Positions 8,555 to 16,984 of a DNA stretch of 64,000 nt are shown piece by piece; positions within the stretch are counted from its first letter, which is position 1, and every line of letters starts with the position of its first letter. The notes beneath the pieces were generated by a model. It had not been told where the DNA came from. It worked only from the letters and a program-made list of their open reading frames with translations, and searched no databases. The translations under genes and the position numbers were made by a program. Source of the DNA: Streptomyces sp. NBC_00443 (GTDB lineage Bacteria; Actinomycetota; Actinomycetes; Streptomycetales; Streptomycetaceae); contig NZ_CP107917.1 in NCBI RefSeq assembly GCF_036014175.1, positions 9,385,955-9,449,954 on the forward strand, written 5' to 3'.

Positions 8555-9601
8555 TCAGTCTATCGGCGCGGACCCCGTCGAACTCGCCGAGAGAGGCTCG
8601 ACGACCGCCTCCGGGTGCGCCTCGACGTAGTCGCGTACCACCGACTCGAAGCTCGGGTCGGGCTCCAGGCCGAGGGCGGCGGCGCGGGTGTTGTCGAACT
8701 GGGCGGGCCATGAGCCCACGATGGCCTCGACCGCCGGATCGGGTGCGATCGTCACCAGGTCGGCGACGGAGTCCCCGGCGACCCGCCGCAGTGTGGCGAG
8801 TATGTCGGCGACGGACACCGTGAGCGCCGGCAGGTTGACCGGCACCCCGCCGTCGATCCGGCCCGGACCGCAGCCACGCTCGGCCTCGGCGATGCGCAGG
8901 ATGCCCTCGACGGTGCGCTGCGGTGAGGCCAGGGCCACCCGCAGGGCGGGGTCGACCGGGCAGGTCGCCGGCAGGCCCGCGAGCGGTTCGCGGACGATCC
9001 CGGACAGGAAGCCGGAGGCGGCCGCGTTCGGCTTGCCCGGCCGCACCGACACGGTCATCAGCCGGGCCACCCGCCCGTCGAGGAATCCGCGCCGCGTGTA
9101 CTCGGCGACGAGCTGCTCGCAGACCAGCTTCTGCGTCCCGTAGCTCGACCGTGGGGTAGGCAGCGTCGCCTCGCTGACCACCGGCGGCAGCGGCAGCGCC
9201 GGGTCGGAGCCGTACACCGCGACGCTGCTGGAGAACACGACGCGTACCGTCGGCCCACCGGCGGCCGACTGTGCCCGCGCGGCGTCGAGCAGCGCCCTGG
9301 TCGTGTCCAGGTTGGCGCTCATCCCAAGATCGAAGTCGGCCTCGCACTCGGCCGAGACAGCGGAGGCGAGATGGATCACCACGTCCACCGGCTCCGCGAA
9401 CACCTCGCCGATCCGGTCGGTCAGATCGCCCTGCACGATGTCGACCAGCGAATCGGCTCCTTCGGATGCCTCCGGCGGTACGAACCGGTCGGCGAGGACG
9501 AGCCGGTCGACGGGCTCGCCGCGGAACGTCCGGCGCTCCAGCAGTGCCGCGGCGACCCGGCGGCCCAGGAAGCCGAAGCCACCTGTGATGACGATCCTCA
9601 T
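8555..9601 (-). CDS. denD: D-erythronate dehydrogenase-like NAD-dependent epimerase/dehydratase family protein
   Basis: This 348-residue extended SDR begins with the Rossmann loop TGGFGFLGRRVA. It has the VVFSSSVAVYG serine motif and the catalytic YGTQK. The family includes DenD, which oxidises D-erythronate at C2 with NAD. Its start overlaps the end of otnI by four bases (9598-9601), typical of translational coupling. Its place among otnI, otnC, otnK and ltnD strongly supports a role in tetronate use. The product should feed OtnI. Substrate specificity is inferred from the operon, not from residues. Confidence 0.82.
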   Translation of the reverse strand: MRIVITGGFGFLGRRVAAALLERRTFRGEPVDRLVLADRFVPPEASEGADSLVDIVQGDLTDRIGEVFAEPVDVVIHLASAVSAECEADFDLGMSANLDTTRALLDAARAQSAAGGPTVRVVFSSSVAVYGSDPALPLPPVVSEATLPTPRSSYGTQKLVCEQLVAEYTRRGFLDGRVARLMTVSVRPGKPNAAASGFLSGIVREPLAGLPATCPVDPALRVALASPQRTVEGILRIAEAERGCGPGRIDGGVPVNLPALTVSVADILATLRRVAGDSVADLVTIAPDPAVEAIVGSWPAQFDNTRAAALGLEPDPSFESVVRDYVEAHPEAVVEPLSASSTGSAPID

Positions 9602-10410
9602 GCGGTTTCTTCTCCTCGGAATCCTCGGACGTGGAGGTGGTTCTTCAGCCAGCCGAGCCCCTCGCTCGTACCGGCGCGGGGGCGGTACTCGCAGCCGATC
9701 CAGCCGTCGAAGCCCAGCTCGTCGATGACGGTGAACAGATGGTCGATGGCGAGTTCGCCCTGGTCGGGCTCATGGCGGTCGGGCACGCCCGCGATCTGCA
9801 GGTGGCCGACCCGGCCGGTCGGCAGGTCCCGGCGCAGGGTCGTGGTGAGGTCACCCTCGACGATCTGGCAGTGGTAGAGGTCGAGCTGCACCTTGAGATT
9901 CGGCGCGCCCACCGACTGGGCCACGGCGTGCGCCTCGGCCTGCCGGCTCAGGAAGTAGCCGGGCATGTCACGGCCGTTGATCGGCTCGATCAGGATGTCG
10001 ACGCCGACCGCTGCGGCCTTCTCGGCGGCCCAGGCGAGATTGGCCAGGTACGTGTCCCGGGTCGCGGGCATGGCGTCGGGCCCGACCAGTCCGGCCATCA
10101 CGTGCACCCGGGGGCTGCCGAGGGCCGCCGCGTACTCCAGGGCCCGTTCGATCCCGGAGCGGGTCTCGGCCTCGCGCCCGGGTAGCGCCGCGGTACCGCG
10201 CTCGCCGGAGTCCCAGGCGCCGGGCGGTGCGTTGAAGAGGACCTGGCGCAGGCCGTTCTCGTCGAGCAGGCGGCGCAGTTCGGCGGCCTCGTAGGCGTAC
10301 GGGAAGAGGTACTCGACGGCCTCGAAGCCGTCCGCCGAGGCCGCGGCGAAACGGTCGGGGAAATCGTGCTCGGTGTACATCATCGACAGGTTCGCGGCGA
10401 ACCTCGGCAT
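9598..10410 (-). CDS. otnI: 2-oxo-tetronate isomerase (hydroxypyruvate isomerase-like)
   Basis: The 270-residue TIM barrel of the Hyi/OtnI family begins MPRFAANLSMMYTEHDF, the usual N-terminus. It contains metal-binding acidic residues in ILIEPINGRDMPG and KVQLDLYHCQI and the late GWIGCEYRP. OtnI converts 2-oxo-tetronate to 3-oxo-tetronate, the substrate of OtnK. It is translated just ahead of denD with a four-base overlap, and lies 44 bases downstream of the transporter gene. Full length, no defects seen. Confidence 0.88.
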   Translation of the reverse strand: MPRFAANLSMMYTEHDFPDRFAAASADGFEAVEYLFPYAYEAAELRRLLDENGLRQVLFNAPPGAWDSGERGTAALPGREAETRSGIERALEYAAALGSPRVHVMAGLVGPDAMPATRDTYLANLAWAAEKAAAVGVDILIEPINGRDMPGYFLSRQAEAHAVAQSVGAPNLKVQLDLYHCQIVEGDLTTTLRRDLPTGRVGHLQIAGVPDRHEPDQGELAIDHLFTVIDELGFDGWIGCEYRPRAGTSEGLGWLKNHLHVRGFRGEETA

Positions 10411-10454
10411 GGTGTGTCTCCTCGGTCGGGCCGGCGGTTGACGATCCGGACCGG

Positions 10455-11765
10455 CTAGCGGTTGACGATCTGCTTCTTCGTGGTGAGCACCGCGCCCGCG
10501 CCGACGACGAGGCTGAGCGCCAGCACGTACATCGGGAGCTCGGTCGAACCGGTCGCGTCCTTGAGCGCGCCGATCATGTACGGGCTGACGAAGCCGGCCA
10601 GGTTGCCCACCGAGTTGATGACGGCGAGACCGGCCGCCGCGGCTGCGCCGCCCAGGAACGCGGTCGGCAGCGACCAGAACAGCGGGGCACAGGTCAGCAC
10701 ACCGGCCGCGGCGAAGGACAGCGCGGCCAGGGACAGTGCGGTCGACCCGGACCAGCTCGCCGCGAGCGAGAAGCCGACGGCGCCCATCAGCGACGGGATC
10801 ACCAGGTGCCAGCGGCGCTCACGGTGCCTGTCCGCGGACCGCCCGAACACGTTCATCGCGACGAGCGCGGCAAGGAACGGCACGGCGCTCAGCACACCGA
10901 TCGCGAGGCTGCCCTCGATGCCGGTGGACTGGACGAAGGTGGGCATCCAGAAGGTCAGGGCGTACTGGCCCATCACGAAGCAGAAGTAGATGAGGCACAT
11001 CAGCCACACCTTGGGCTCACGGAAGGCGTCCCACACCTTGCCGTGCACGGTCTGGTGCGCGGTGTCCTCGGCGATCGCCCGCTCGACGATGCCTTTCTCC
11101 TCGTCGCTGAGCCACTTCGCGTCGCGCACTCCGTTGTCGAGGTAGAACAGGGTCGCCACACCGATGATCAGCGCCGGGATGGCCTCCAGCAGGAACATCC
11201 ACTGCCAGCCCTGCCAGCCGTTCACGCCCTGGAAACGGTCCATGATCCAGCCGGAGAGCGGGTTGCCGAAGATGCCGGCGACCGGGATGGCGGACATGAA
11301 CAGCGCGATCACGCGGGCCCGCCGGTGCGAGGGGAACCAGTAGGTGCAGTAGAGGATCACGCCCGGGTAGAAGCCGGCCTCCGCTGCACCGAGCAGGAAC
11401 CGGAGCACGTAGAAGGTCGTCTCGCTGTTGACGAACATGAACGACGCCGAGACCAGGCCCCAGGTGATCATGATCCGGGCGATCCAGGTACGGGCGCCGA
11501 TGCGCTGCAGCATCAGGTTCGACGGCACCTCGAAGAGGAAGTAGCCGATGAAGAACAGACCGGCGCCCAGGCCGTACGCGGCCTCGCTGAAACCGAGGTC
11601 GTCCGACATCTGCAGCTTGGCGAAGCCGACGTTGACGCGGTCCAGGTACGAGAAGACGTAGCAGAGGATCAGGAAGGGGACGATGCGTCGTACGACCTTG
11701 CGGAAGACGGCGTTCTCACGGGCGAGGTCGGGGGAGGCCTCGTCCGTCGTCGCAGACAGGGACAT
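10455..11765 (-). CDS. MFS transporter, anion:cation symporter type (tetronate uptake likely)
   Basis: A 436-residue protein with 12 predicted membrane helices belongs to the ACS/phthalate-permease-like MFS group. Helix 1 is followed by SYLDRVNVGFAKLQM, and GYFLFEVPSNLMLQRIGART marks helices 2-3. The group transports organic and sugar acids with protons. It sits between otnC and otnI in the same operon (gaps of 54 and 44 bases), so it most likely imports L-threonate and/or D-erythronate. A 13-bp direct repeat (GCGGTTGACGATC at 10434 and 10458) covers its last codons and the gap after it. Confidence 0.87.
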   Translation of the reverse strand: MSLSATTDEASPDLARENAVFRKVVRRIVPFLILCYVFSYLDRVNVGFAKLQMSDDLGFSEAAYGLGAGLFFIGYFLFEVPSNLMLQRIGARTWIARIMITWGLVSASFMFVNSETTFYVLRFLLGAAEAGFYPGVILYCTYWFPSHRRARVIALFMSAIPVAGIFGNPLSGWIMDRFQGVNGWQGWQWMFLLEAIPALIIGVATLFYLDNGVRDAKWLSDEEKGIVERAIAEDTAHQTVHGKVWDAFREPKVWLMCLIYFCFVMGQYALTFWMPTFVQSTGIEGSLAIGVLSAVPFLAALVAMNVFGRSADRHRERRWHLVIPSLMGAVGFSLAASWSGSTALSLAALSFAAAGVLTCAPLFWSLPTAFLGGAAAAAGLAVINSVGNLAGFVSPYMIGALKDATGSTELPMYVLALSLVVGAGAVLTTKKQIVNR

Positions 11766-11819
11766 GCAGCAATCCTTCGTAAGCGGCTCAGGGGATTCTC
11801 TGACGGGGTGGGGGGCTGG

Positions 11820-12512
11820 TCACCACGCTGCTCGGAACGTGGACCTCAGTTCGTCGATCGCGTGACGGGGGAGTGGCTCAGGGCGACGATCGGTCAGGAG
11901 CCAGAGGCGTGCCGTCTCCTCGAGTTCCTCGAGGACGGCGAGGGCGGTGGCCGGGTCGGGACCCCAGACGACGGGGCCGAGACGTTCCAGCAGCACGGCC
12001 CTGATCGGGGTGCCGCCCGCCGCCCGGTCGGCGATCCGGGCGGTCACCAGGTCGGCCACGCGCGGATCGCCGGGCCGGTGGTAAGGGACGAGCGGAACGT
12101 GCCCCACCTTCATCACGTAGTACGGGGTGATGGGCGGGAGCACGTCGTCCTGGTGCCACACACCGGCCAGGGTGAGCCCGACCAGGTGCGTGGAGTGGGT
12201 GTGGACGACGAACCGGGCCGTGGGGTCGGCCTCGTAGATGCGCCGGTGCAGCGCGAGCGTCTTGCTGGCGCGGTCGCCCGCCACCTGCGCACCGGAGGCG
12301 TCGACCAGAGCGAGCCGGTCGGGGTCGAGGAAGCCGAGGGCGGCGTCGGTGGGCGTGATCAGGTGGCTGTCGCCGACCCGCGCGCTGATGTTTCCGGCGC
12401 TGGCGTGCACGTATCCCCGGGCGAACAGGCTGGTCCCGACCCGGACGATCTCGCGGCGCGCGGCGTCCACGGTGGTGTCCGGTGTGGTGTCCGTGGTCCC
12501 GTCGATGGTCAC
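11820..12512 (-). CDS. otnC: 3-oxo-tetronate 4-phosphate decarboxylase (class II aldolase)
   Basis: This 230-residue zinc-dependent class II aldolase/adducin-fold protein has the metal-binding HTHSTHLVGL motif. The phosphate-binding SAGNISARVGD lies near residue 38, and GPVVWG near the C-terminus. OtnC decarboxylates 3-oxo-tetronate 4-phosphate to dihydroxyacetone phosphate. The GTG at 12512 overlaps the otnK stop (12509-12511), indicating coupling; homology starts within about 15 residues of it. Confidence 0.88.
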   Translation of the reverse strand: MTIDGTTDTTPDTTVDAARREIVRVGTSLFARGYVHASAGNISARVGDSHLITPTDAALGFLDPDRLALVDASGAQVAGDRASKTLALHRRIYEADPTARFVVHTHSTHLVGLTLAGVWHQDDVLPPITPYYVMKVGHVPLVPYHRPGDPRVADLVTARIADRAAGGTPIRAVLLERLGPVVWGPDPATALAVLEELEETARLWLLTDRRPEPLPRHAIDELRSTFRAAW

Positions 12513-13792
12513 GACGCCTCCCCGTCCAGGAGGGCCAGCGAGTCTGTGAAGAAGCCGGGGCCGCCGAAGTTGCCGGACTTGAGGGTGATGTGGAGGGTGT
12601 CGCCGCCGGGCAGTGTCGCCGCGCACCACGGCACGCCTGGGGCGATCTGCGGTCCGATACGGAGCCGGGTGATGCCGAGCGCCTGGACGACGGCGCCCGA
12701 GGTCTCGCCGCCCGCGACGACGAGCCGGCGGACCCCGCGCTCCACGAGTCCCCGCGCCACGCGGGCCAGTGTCCGCTCCACCAGCTCACCGGCCTCGGCG
12801 GCACCGAGCCGGCCCTGGACGGCCCGTACCGTATCGGGTGCCTCGGTGGAGTGGACGAGGACCGGCCCGTCGGCGAGGTGCGCGTCGGCGAAGGTGAGCG
12901 CCTGCCCGGCCACGTCCTCACCGGCCGCGATCCGCAGCGGGTCCACGCTGAACGCGGGTTGTCCGGTGCGCAGGAACTCCAGCACCTGCCCGTTTGTGGC
13001 GACGGACACCGAACCGGAGACGACGGCGGCATGCCCGCCGACCGGCGGCAGCTGCGCGGCCGCGGCGGACGGCTCGAAGTCCCAGTTCGCGGGCAGCCCG
13101 ATCGCGAGTCCGGAACCGGCGGTCACCAACGGCAGGTCCCGTACCGCCTCGCCGAGCCGCACGAGGTCGTCGTTGGACACGGCGTCGACGATCGCGACCC
13201 CGACACCCTCCTTGCGCAGCTCGTCGAACCGGGTCCGGACGGCGTCGGCGCCGCCCGCGACGACGGTGTGGTCGACGAGACCGACGGGCCGCCCGGTCTG
13301 CGCCTGCAGTACGGAGACGAGGTTCGGGTCGGTCATCGGCGTGAGCGGATGGTGCCGCATCCCGCTGTCGCTGAGCAGGACGTCACCGACGAAGAGGTGG
13401 CCCTTGAAGACAGTGCGGCCGTTGTCGGGGAATGCCGGGGTGGCGACCGTGAAGTCCGCGCCCAGGGCGTCCATCAGCGCCTCGGTGACCGGGCCGATGT
13501 TGCCCGCGGGGGTGGAGTCGAAGGTGGAGCAGTACTTGAAGTAGATCTGCTCGGCACCGGCGGACCGCAGCCAGGCGAGGGCCCGGAGGGAGGCGTCGAC
13601 GGCGTCGGATGCGGGGGTCGTCCGCGACTTGAGGGCGATGACGACGGCGTCGGCGTCGATGGCCTGCGCGTCGGTCCGGTCCTCCGGTACGTCGATCAGC
13701 TGGACGACGCGCATGCCTGCCCGCACGAGGTTGTTCGCGAGGTCGGTGGCGCCGGTGAAGTCGTCGGCGAGGCAGCCGAGCCGGATTCCCAT
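12509..13792 (-). CDS. otnK: 3-oxo-tetronate kinase
   Basis: A 427-residue four-carbon acid sugar kinase (former DUF1537). The N-terminal domain begins with the hallmark LGCLADDFTGATDLANNLV. The C-terminal nucleotide-binding domain has VVAGGETSGAVVQALG. OtnK phosphorylates 3-oxo-tetronate for the OtnC step. The gene lies one base downstream of ltnD and overlaps otnC, so the three are a tight translational block. Complete and undamaged. Confidence 0.92.
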   Translation of the reverse strand: MGIRLGCLADDFTGATDLANNLVRAGMRVVQLIDVPEDRTDAQAIDADAVVIALKSRTTPASDAVDASLRALAWLRSAGAEQIYFKYCSTFDSTPAGNIGPVTEALMDALGADFTVATPAFPDNGRTVFKGHLFVGDVLLSDSGMRHHPLTPMTDPNLVSVLQAQTGRPVGLVDHTVVAGGADAVRTRFDELRKEGVGVAIVDAVSNDDLVRLGEAVRDLPLVTAGSGLAIGLPANWDFEPSAAAAQLPPVGGHAAVVSGSVSVATNGQVLEFLRTGQPAFSVDPLRIAAGEDVAGQALTFADAHLADGPVLVHSTEAPDTVRAVQGRLGAAEAGELVERTLARVARGLVERGVRRLVVAGGETSGAVVQALGITRLRIGPQIAPGVPWCAATLPGGDTLHITLKSGNFGGPGFFTDSLALLDGEAS

Positions 13793-13793
13793 G

Positions 13794-14759
13794 TCAGCCC
13801 TCCGCCTTGGGCAGGTCCGTCGGATCCGCGAGGCCGGCCGGCTTCGGCAGGTCCACGCCCGGGAAGATCTTGATCACCGCGCTGTCGTCCTCGCCGCCGA
13901 GCCCGGAAGCCGAGGCGTGCAGGAACATCTGGTGCGCGGTGGAGGCCAGGGGGAGCGGGAACCTGTCGGGTCGCGCGGCGTCGAGCACCAGCCCGAGGTC
14001 CTTGACGAAGATGTCGACTGCGGACAGCGGCGTGTAGTCCCCGGCGAGCACATGCGCCATGCGGTTCTCGAACATCCAGGAGTTGCCCGCGCTGTGTGTG
14101 ATGACCTCGTACAGGGCTTCGGCCGGGACCCCGGCCTTGATGCCGAGGGCCATCGCCTCGGCCGCCGCCGCGATGTGCACGCCTGCGAGCAGCTGGTTCA
14201 CGATCTTGACCTTGGAGCCGAGCCCGGCCCGCTCGCCCAGCCGGTAGACCGTGCTGCTCATGGCCTCCAGGACCGGGTCGGCGAGCGCGTACGCGGCGGG
14301 GGAGCCGGAGGTCATCATCGTGAGCTCACCGGCGGCCGCGCGGACGGCGCCGCCGGAGATGGGGGCGTCCAGGTACAGCACGCCCTTCTCGGCCAGCCGC
14401 CCCTCCAGCTCGGCGGACCAGCCCGGGTCGACCGTTGAGCACATCACGTAGACGGCACCCGGGCGGAGCCGGTGGGCGGCGCCTTCGGGGCCGAACAGCA
14501 CGGCCTCGACCTGCGCGGCATTGACCACGACGCCGACGACGACGTCCGTCTCGGCGGCGAGGGCGGCGGGGGAGGCGTACGCGGTGCCGCCGTCCCGGGC
14601 GAAGTCCTCCGCCACCTGCGGACGGAGGTCGTGGACCCCCACCTCGTGGCCCGCGCCGCGCAGGCTGCGTGCCATGCCGAGACCCATGGCCCCGAGCCCC
14701 ACCACGCCCACGCGCGGCCGTGCCGACCTGTCTGGCGTCTGCTGGTCGTTCATGCCCAT
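13794..14759 (-). CDS. ltnD: L-threonate dehydrogenase (beta-hydroxyacid dehydrogenase family)
   Basis: About 320 residues with the 3-hydroxyisobutyrate-dehydrogenase architecture: NAD loop VGLGAMGLGMARSLRGAGH, substrate signature DAPISGGAVRAAAGELTMM and catalytic Lys in GSKVKIVNQLLAG. LtnD oxidises L-threonate to 2-oxo-tetronate, the OtnI substrate. It is the first gene of the operon. Two ATGs are possible: 14759, with AGGA five bases upstream, and 14753, with GAGG at six. The first is given. Candidate control palindromes lie 90-145 bases upstream. Confidence 0.88.
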   Translation of the reverse strand: MGMNDQQTPDRSARPRVGVVGLGAMGLGMARSLRGAGHEVGVHDLRPQVAEDFARDGGTAYASPAALAAETDVVVGVVVNAAQVEAVLFGPEGAAHRLRPGAVYVMCSTVDPGWSAELEGRLAEKGVLYLDAPISGGAVRAAAGELTMMTSGSPAAYALADPVLEAMSSTVYRLGERAGLGSKVKIVNQLLAGVHIAAAAEAMALGIKAGVPAEALYEVITHSAGNSWMFENRMAHVLAGDYTPLSAVDIFVKDLGLVLDAARPDRFPLPLASTAHQMFLHASASGLGGEDDSAVIKIFPGVDLPKPAGLADPTDLPKAEG

Positions 14760-14848
14760 CCTCGTCCTGCTGTGCGGCTCTCTCACCGGGCGCGGCCGGT
14801 CTCGTACCGAGCGCGCCTTGCTCGATCGCCCCGGTCGTGCGGCGATCG

Positions 14849-14863
14849 GGTCATATGATGACC
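14849..14863. promoter_or_regulatory. candidate operator of the tetronate operon
   Basis: GGTCATATGATGACC is an inverted repeat with six-base perfect arms (GGTCAT / ATGACC) around three bases, 90 bases upstream of ltnD. FadR-type GntR regulators bind short palindromes of this size, and the operon encodes such a regulator. The assignment to that regulator is inference. Confidence 0.45.
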
Positions 14864-14885
14864 TGAGGATGGACTCCCTGCCTAC

Positions 14886-14901
14886 TGTGATGCCGGTCAC
14901 A
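14886..14901. promoter_or_regulatory. candidate CRP-type site
   Basis: TGTGATGCCGGTCACA has perfect five-base arms TGTGA and TCACA separated by six bases, the classical CRP geometry. It also fits the GTG-N6-GNCAC pattern I recall for Streptomyces Crp. It lies in the divergent region between ltnD and lacI, about 130 bases upstream of ltnD. Chance occurrence is possible. Confidence 0.4.
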
Positions 14902-15095
14902 TGAATGCGGGGTGGCGGTCAGGGTCGTCCCGGAGGCCTGCCGACGTGCCTCGGGCGAGGCGCTGACACTGGCTGCCGGACATTTCCGCACCGCGGCAGT
15001 TGGGTCCTGGGTGGTGCGGTACAGCGGGTTCGGCGGAGATGCGCGAGGCGGCGAAGGCCGCCGCGGGTGCGGCGAACGGTGTGGTGTCAGAACCC

Positions 15096-15125
15096 TTGAC
15101 GCGCCGGAACGGTGTCCTCCATGAT
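15096..15125 (+). promoter_or_regulatory. candidate lacI promoter
   Basis: TTGACG at 15096-15101 and CATGAT at 15120-15125 are separated by 18 bases and resemble a vegetative -35/-10 pair. The predicted transcript would begin near 15132, precisely at the tandem operator, giving an autoregulated lacI. Confidence 0.45.
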
Positions 15126-15131
15126 CCCGGC

Positions 15132-15157
15132 GGAAACGTTTCCATGGAAACGATTCC
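15132..15157. promoter_or_regulatory. tandem LacI-type operators
   Basis: GGAAACGTTTCC (15132-15143) is a perfect 12-bp palindrome with the central CG typical of LacI/GalR operators. A second copy, GGAAACGATTCC (15146-15157), differs at one position and lies 14 bp centre to centre downstream. They sit 60-85 bases upstream of the lacI start, over the predicted transcription start. Autoregulation and control of the downstream isomerase and symporter genes are likely. Confidence 0.7.
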
Positions 15158-15215
15158 GCCATTCCTCGGGCCTGTTCACCCGGGGACGCACAGCGTTCGC
15201 ACCCGAGAGGCGACC

Positions 15216-16226
15216 ATGGACAACACCGTGACCATCAAGGATGTCGCTGCCCGTGCGGGCGTCTCCGTGGGCACCGTCTCGCGTGTGCTGTCCGGTAGCC
15301 CCGCGACCTCGGCCGCTGCGCGGGAGCGCGTGAGGAGCGCCGTCACGGAGCTCGGCTACCGGCCCGACGCGCGTGCGCGCGCTCTGCGCTCGGCCCGCAG
15401 CAATGCGGTGGGCCTGCTCCTGTCCGACGTACGCAACCCGTTCTTCGCCGAAGTCGCGCACGGTGCCGAACAGGCGGCGCTCGCTTCGTCCTACGTGACC
15501 CTGCTCGCCAACGCGAACGAGGACACCACGCAACAGGACACCTACCTGGAGGCGTTCCTCACCCAGCGGGTCGACGGGATCATCGTCGCCCCGCAGGGCG
15601 AGGGCAGCGGCAACCTGCGCGCGCTCGAACAGGCCCGCACTCCTCTGGTGTTCGTCGACCGGACGGTTGAGGACTTCGACGTCCCCAGTGTGACCGCCGA
15701 CAACGCACAAGGCGTCGATCTCGCCGTCGCCCATCTCGCCTCCCGCGGCCACACCCGGATCGGCTACATCGGGGGACCGCCGTCCGTGTCCACCGGGCGC
15801 GCCCGGCACGACGCGTTCCTGGCCGCCGCCGCCCGCCACGCCCTGGACGAGGATCCGGCACTCATCGCCGTGGGTGACTTCCGCAGCGCGAGCGGCAGCA
15901 CCGCGGCCGCCACGCTGCTCGCCGGCAGACGTCCACCGACCGCACTGCTCGCCGCGGACAGCCTCATGGCTGTCGGGGCACTGGGAGAGGTACGGCGCCG
16001 GGGGCTGCGCATCGGAACCGATCTGGCACTGGTCTCGTTCGACGACATCGAATGGTTCAAGGAACTCGACCCGCCGCTGACCGTGGTGGCCCACGACGCA
16101 CGCGCGCTCGGGGAGAGCGCGATGAGGCTGCTGCTGGACGTCATCGAGGGCCGGCCCGCCGAGTCCGTCGTCCAGCCCATGCGGCTCGTCGTACGCGAGT
16201 CCTCCACCGGACGGCGCGCCGACTGA
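15216..16226 (+). CDS. LacI/GalR-family transcriptional regulator
   Basis: This 336-residue regulator starts with the LacI headpiece TIKDVAARAGVSVGTVSRVL and the hinge-helix region RPDARARALRS. The periplasmic-binding-protein-like sensor domain follows, with GLLLSDVRNPFFAEVAHGAE, DGIIVAPQ, HLASRGHTRIGYIGG and LVSFDDIEWF. The ATG at 15216 follows a GAGAGG at suitable spacing and places the HTH at the very N-terminus as usual. It diverges from the tetronate operon and heads the isomerase/symporter genes. The inducer is unknown; a four-carbon sugar (phosphate) is a reasonable guess. Confidence 0.9.
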   Translation: MDNTVTIKDVAARAGVSVGTVSRVLSGSPATSAAARERVRSAVTELGYRPDARARALRSARSNAVGLLLSDVRNPFFAEVAHGAEQAALASSYVTLLANANEDTTQQDTYLEAFLTQRVDGIIVAPQGEGSGNLRALEQARTPLVFVDRTVEDFDVPSVTADNAQGVDLAVAHLASRGHTRIGYIGGPPSVSTGRARHDAFLAAAARHALDEDPALIAVGDFRSASGSTAAATLLAGRRPPTALLAADSLMAVGALGEVRRRGLRIGTDLALVSFDDIEWFKELDPPLTVVAHDARALGESAMRLLLDVIEGRPAESVVQPMRLVVRESSTGRRAD

Positions 16227-16413
16227 CCCGACCGGGCGTCATTCCCCTCACCACCGACCGCCGTTCACCCCGGCAACACCCCGACGCCCCGACCCGGGGG
16301 CTGGACGGGGAGACCGGCATGCCGACGGTGTCCCCTGCCCGCACGACGACACCGATCAAGAACCGCGCGAGGTCCTGAACGGCCCGCGCACCCCTCACCG
16401 GAAAGGACCGACC

Positions 16414-16884
16414 ATGCGCATCGCACTCGGGAACGACCATGCGGGCCTGGCGCTCAAGGAACACGTGCGCCAGGTGCTGCTCGGCCTCGGCCACGAAGTG
16501 CTCGACCGGGGAAGCGACAGCGAGACACCCGTCGACTTCCCGGATATCACCTTCGCCACCTGCGACGCGGTACGCCAAGGCGAGGCCGACCGGGCCGTTC
16601 TGGTGTGCGGCACCGGCGCGGGCGCCCTGATGGCCGCCAACAAGATCGCCGGGATCCGGTGCGGACTGGGCCACGACGTGTACTCGGCCCACCAGGCCGT
16701 CGAGCACGACGACGCCAACGCCATCGCCATGGGCGCCTGGCTTGTCGGCCCGGCGACGGCGACCGAGGTCCTGGAGGCGTTCCTCGCCGCGACATTCGAC
16801 AACGACGACGACACCGTGCGCCGTGTCGCCAAGCTCCACGAACTGGAACTCAGGTCGGCACGAGAGCTCGCCGACCGTCTCTAG
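16414..16884 (+). CDS. RpiB/LacAB-family sugar-phosphate isomerase
   Basis: The 156-residue protein has the family N-terminus IALGNDHAGLALKEHVR, the anion-hole motif VCGTGAGALMAANKIAGIRC, and the conserved AIAMGAWLVGPATA segment. Members interconvert ribose/ribulose 5-phosphate or other aldose/ketose phosphates, including tetrose phosphates in erythritol and threitol pathways. Next to a tetronate operon and between lacI and a symporter, a four-carbon sugar phosphate isomerase is a plausible role. The exact substrate is not visible. A GGAAAGGA ribosome binding site precedes the ATG. Confidence 0.85.
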   Translation: MRIALGNDHAGLALKEHVRQVLLGLGHEVLDRGSDSETPVDFPDITFATCDAVRQGEADRAVLVCGTGAGALMAANKIAGIRCGLGHDVYSAHQAVEHDDANAIAMGAWLVGPATATEVLEAFLAATFDNDDDTVRRVAKLHELELRSARELADRL

Positions 16885-16984
16885 GGGGTGTCCGCCCCCC
16901 CACCCCAGTCCCCACAACTCCCCACCCCCCACAGGCCGATGGCCAACCGTCCCCCGCGCATACCGCGATCGAAGGAGACCCGGC

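Noticed and set aside
10434..10470. 13-bp direct repeat GCGGTTGACGATC
   Set aside because: It spans the last codons of the transporter gene and the gap after it. Two copies only, no element between them; most likely a small slip duplication.
10806..13544. 912-codon plus-strand open frame
   Set aside because: It lies antisense to the MFS transporter, otnC and otnK genes. The GC-rich codons of those genes keep the opposite frame open; the translation is Arg/Gly/Asp-rich without any family motif.
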